Shown here: piece after piece, positions 61,589 through 64,000 of the stretch | How positions within the stretch are numbered: position 1 is the first letter of the stretch | Layout: every line of letters starts with the position of its first letter | NCBI GenBank assembly: GCA_024509875.1 | Contig: JAMPIV010022916.1 | Span: 62,001 to 126,000 of the forward strand | Direction of reading: 5' to 3' | DNA from: Oreohelix idahoensis | Taxonomy: Eukaryota > Mollusca > Gastropoda > Stylommatophora > Oreohelicidae | Length of the DNA stretch: 64,000 nt | Made by a program: the position numbers and the translations under genes | The notes under the pieces: model-generated | What the model was told of the DNA's origin: nothing | The model's database searches: none | What the model saw: only the letters and a program-made list of their open reading frames with translations

Positions 61589-63763
61589 AGGTGTGAGAAA
61601 TTCGTTTCGCTGGACATAGAGCAGACTTTTGGTCTACCATTTTGTTCACCTGTCACTAGCTTAAGGTGTCAAACCCGGCATCTATACGACGCAGTTGTAG
61701 ACGGTTGTCTGAGATTTGCAACTGTCACGCGCATTTCTCGGTCACTGGTGGCAGTTACGTCACGCGTTAAGCTGACGTAAATGTTGGGAGTAGGGGAGAT
61801 AATTTCGCTTGGCGAAATAAGTTGGGGCCCTTTGTCTGATTTTAAGATATTGGCCCGAGTTTGAAACTTTAATTTCATTCTCGCTCCTATATTCGCAGTA
61901 GACAGGTTGTTCGAAACAGAATAGCTGTTAGCGAAGTTTCTCAGTTTGTTTCGGCAATTTGTCGAACTTCTAGACTTCCTTAAATATTCAGCATATAATT
62001 CTTAAGTTGTGCGACTACCTGCAGTTCTGTGTGAGGTAATATATATTATATCTAGTATTTGTGAAATGATAATGTGTTAAGTCGCTTATTTCATAGTTCA
62101 CTAGTTAGATTTTGCGCAGAGTGCCAAATTTATATAGTCTGTATTATTTTCTAGTGACGTGTTTCAGTGGATAGCAGAATAAATTATATCTTAGCTTACT
62201 AAACAATAATGTAGCTATAATGAAGTTAATTTTACTGCTAAGAAATCAGACGAGATCATATTTTTCTAAACTAACTTACAAATGCTAGAAACCTCATGAG
62301 ATGTTGACGGAACACGCACGTGTTCCTAAATTCATGGGGATTGATGATTTTTTTTTAAATATAACTTACTTTACGGGAAATTTAAATGATAAGTCAAGCA
62401 GTACACTTGCGGTTTAATAATGTAAGTTATAGTGGGTACATATTGTAAAATTATTTGATATGTGTTCTTTCTTTTATATAGTGAAACGGTGGTGCCCAAC
62501 TTTACCAGCGTTCTAGTACGTGAACTTTATTTGGGAAGAAACAAATCACTTTCATTACCTGAACTGTAACAGTTAAATGAAGTAAGAGGCCTTCGCGCCA
62601 GAATTAATTCTTCCAGAATAACTCTTCAGTACAATTCAGCCCGTTGTGGCAAGCAAAGATCAGAAACATTCCGACAGAGTTTTGACTAGTACTGTGGTGA
62701 CCAAATATAGTAACTTCTTGAAAGTAGACACCGATCTGACATTCCTTAAATTCTAGAAACCAAAGCTAATGACATTGTGCTCTGCTAACTTTCGTGCCTG
62801 GACAATATTTTATGTGACTTAATCAGACATTCGAAAAATTAGAACACCCAAGGAATCGTTCCCTGAGAGTTTAGTACGTCTTTTGGAACTGGGGATTTCT
62901 TGGTCAAGGACATGCATTTTCGGGTCTGTGTGAAGGTCCTAGAATTGAGTATGTTCCCAGAGGCAGCGAGCAAAGTTGTGAGTATAACTGTGTACCCATA
63001 GCCATGGCTGAATGAATGAGTGTACGCAGATCAGAGTGTTATTTTACAGTTATAGATTGTCACCCATTTACTGTCTTAATTCTTTTTGTTTAACCTGCAG
63101 AATTTGTTACTATTTGCTAGAGTTTCTTTACTTCTTAGGCTAACTCAGATTATTCAACTCTGTGCATACATTTACGAGAAAAGAAGAAAAACTCTTAGCC
63201 TCAACCCTACGTATCTATAACTTTTTGGGCCATCATCTGTTCTCTTAACGGGGCTGTGGGCTAAACCTAGAGTAAGATTTTAACGGGCTATCATCCTTGT
63301 AGCATTTTCTTAAATTTTATGACTATTTGTATATGTTTTTTCCTTGATGTAATTTTTTGGTGTTGTGAGAGATTTTGATATGATAATTAAAATATCTCTC
63401 TTGAACAAAAAAATCAGTGCGTTGGTCAGCTCGATCCCAATTATCTGTATAAGCATTGTTATAGATTTTCCAAGTCTGTGTGTCTAACTGTCGTCACGTG
63501 TATGTGCGTGCCCGTGAGTAGATAGAATTATATGTAATATATATGTGGTTTAGACTGTCGGACTCTGTAAAAAGCCGTCGTAGAGGATAGGTGAGAGAGA
63601 GAAGAATTCTTTTCGCTTTCAGCGACAGCCTCTATACCACAGTCTATCATCTCACCTGTGTGGAAACTCTATTGTTTTTTTCTAATTCTCACGGTGCCAA
63701 TCACCTATTCAAACCTATTCAGAAGGGACCAAACCCAAGTCTTAATTCTCCTATCCAAAATCT
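61589..63763. other. element A 3' flank, possible LTR; no gene recognised
   Basis: Non-coding. Purine-rich tracts at 61783-61798 (GTTGGGAGTAGGGGAG) and 61826 (GTTGGGGCCC) could prime plus-strand synthesis for A and mark the start of its 3' LTR. No second LTR copy is in the window to test this. Confidence 0.35.
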
Positions 63764-63919
63764 ACGACAAATGGTCGCTCGTTACCGGGAATTGAACCTA
63801 AAATCCTGAGACGATACGACAAATGGTTGCTCGTTTCCGGTTTTTGAACTTTAAATAGGAAGAAGAGACGACAAATATCAGCTCGTCTTTAAGATTCTTT
63901 ATTCTGAAATAGAGTAAGA
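63764..63919 (+). repeat. 52-bp tandem repeat, three diverged copies, PBS-like
   Basis: ACGACAAAT begins at 63764, 63816 and 63868, an exact 52-bp period. The first two copies continue with TGGTCGCTCGTTACCGGGA or its near-match. Its complement looks like a tRNA T-arm and acceptor end finishing in CCA. An LTR ending ..CGACA followed by AA and TGG would be the normal layout for a primer-binding site. If so, an internal region of another LTR element starts here and leaves the window. Confidence 0.5.
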
Positions 63920-64000
63920 GTGTGATGTCTTGTGAGTTTTGTATCTTTTAAAAATAATTTATCCCCTAGGCTAACGATCTGTTTACGGGCGTGCTGACCA

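Larger units (their letters stand above)
32600..61790 (+). mobile_element. element A: Ty3/gypsy retrotransposon (5'-truncated, interrupted twice)
   Basis: The host of the nest. Parts: 32600-37816, 51970-52048 and 61377-~61790. Order: end of gag with CCHC, protease, RT, RNase H, integrase, then a long charged extension (the ordinary Ty3/gypsy order). Capsid and the 5' LTR are missing. The frame is broken by a frameshift (~33270) and stops (34232, 35021, ~36551). Elements B and C inserted near the end of its coding region, with 5-bp duplications GTAGT and CTGTC. Its 3' LTR was not identified with confidence; a purine-rich stretch at about 61783-61798 may be its polypurine tract. Confidence 0.8.

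Overview
This window is invertebrate (metazoan) nuclear DNA made almost entirely of mobile elements and simple repeats. I found no convincing host gene. Eukaryotic origin is shown by LTR and non-LTR retrotransposons with target-site duplications, tRNA-derived SINEs, mariner/Tc1 transposons and long (AT)n and (CTAT)n microsatellites. A mollusc or other lophotrochozoan fits the SINE style and the Ty3/gypsy types, but that is only a guess; nothing here fixes the species.

Region 1-17 kb is gene-poor: a (CTAT)n tract, a decayed SINE, a scrap of LTR-element integrase, a diverged pair of ~2.6-2.9 kb direct repeats (4.1-6.7 and 7.1-10.0 kb), one with a SINE inside its (AT)n tract, and a second SINE (13.8-14.2 kb) with a 12-bp target duplication. 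At 17.1-19.3 kb lies an unusual 2.2-kb retrotransposed unit. It carries only a non-LTR-type ORF1 (three CCHC knuckles, coiled coil) plus a 3' UTR with two back-to-back histone-type stem-loops and an (AAC)n tail, all inside a perfect 12-bp target duplication. An internally deleted mariner follows (19.4-20.3 kb). Next come a truncated reverse-strand LTR element (D, to 23.9 kb), an RTE-like scrap, a higher-order repeat array interrupted by a Tc1 remnant (26.8-28.7 kb), and a 5'-truncated LINE copy (29.7-30.3 kb).

Region 32.6-61.8 kb is a clean nest of retroelements. Host element A is a Ty3/gypsy element of ordinary order (PR-RT-RH-INT) with a long charged C-terminal extension. Element B (37817-51964, plus strand, 2.19-kb LTRs, duplication GTAGT) inserted into the end of A's reading frame. 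Element C (52049-61371, minus strand, 1.15-kb LTRs, duplication CTGTC) inserted only about 80 bp of A sequence further on. A full-length LINE with EN, RT and RNase H (38454-43224, duplication ACAGCTAAAAT) then inserted into B's 5' LTR. B and C both place integrase upstream of reverse transcriptase (gag-PR-INT-RT-RH), the mark of the Gmr1-like lineage, and both have a SCAN-like capsid C-terminal region. D is a third, truncated relative of C.

B and C look recent: by eye, LTR pairs differ by about 0.5%. Even so, their frames and the LINE's are broken by single-base shifts, three of them in 7-base A/T runs, so sequencing error should be considered. The right edge (61.6-64 kb) holds the 3' flank of A and three 52-bp tandem repeats, the first two with a primer-binding-site-like motif.
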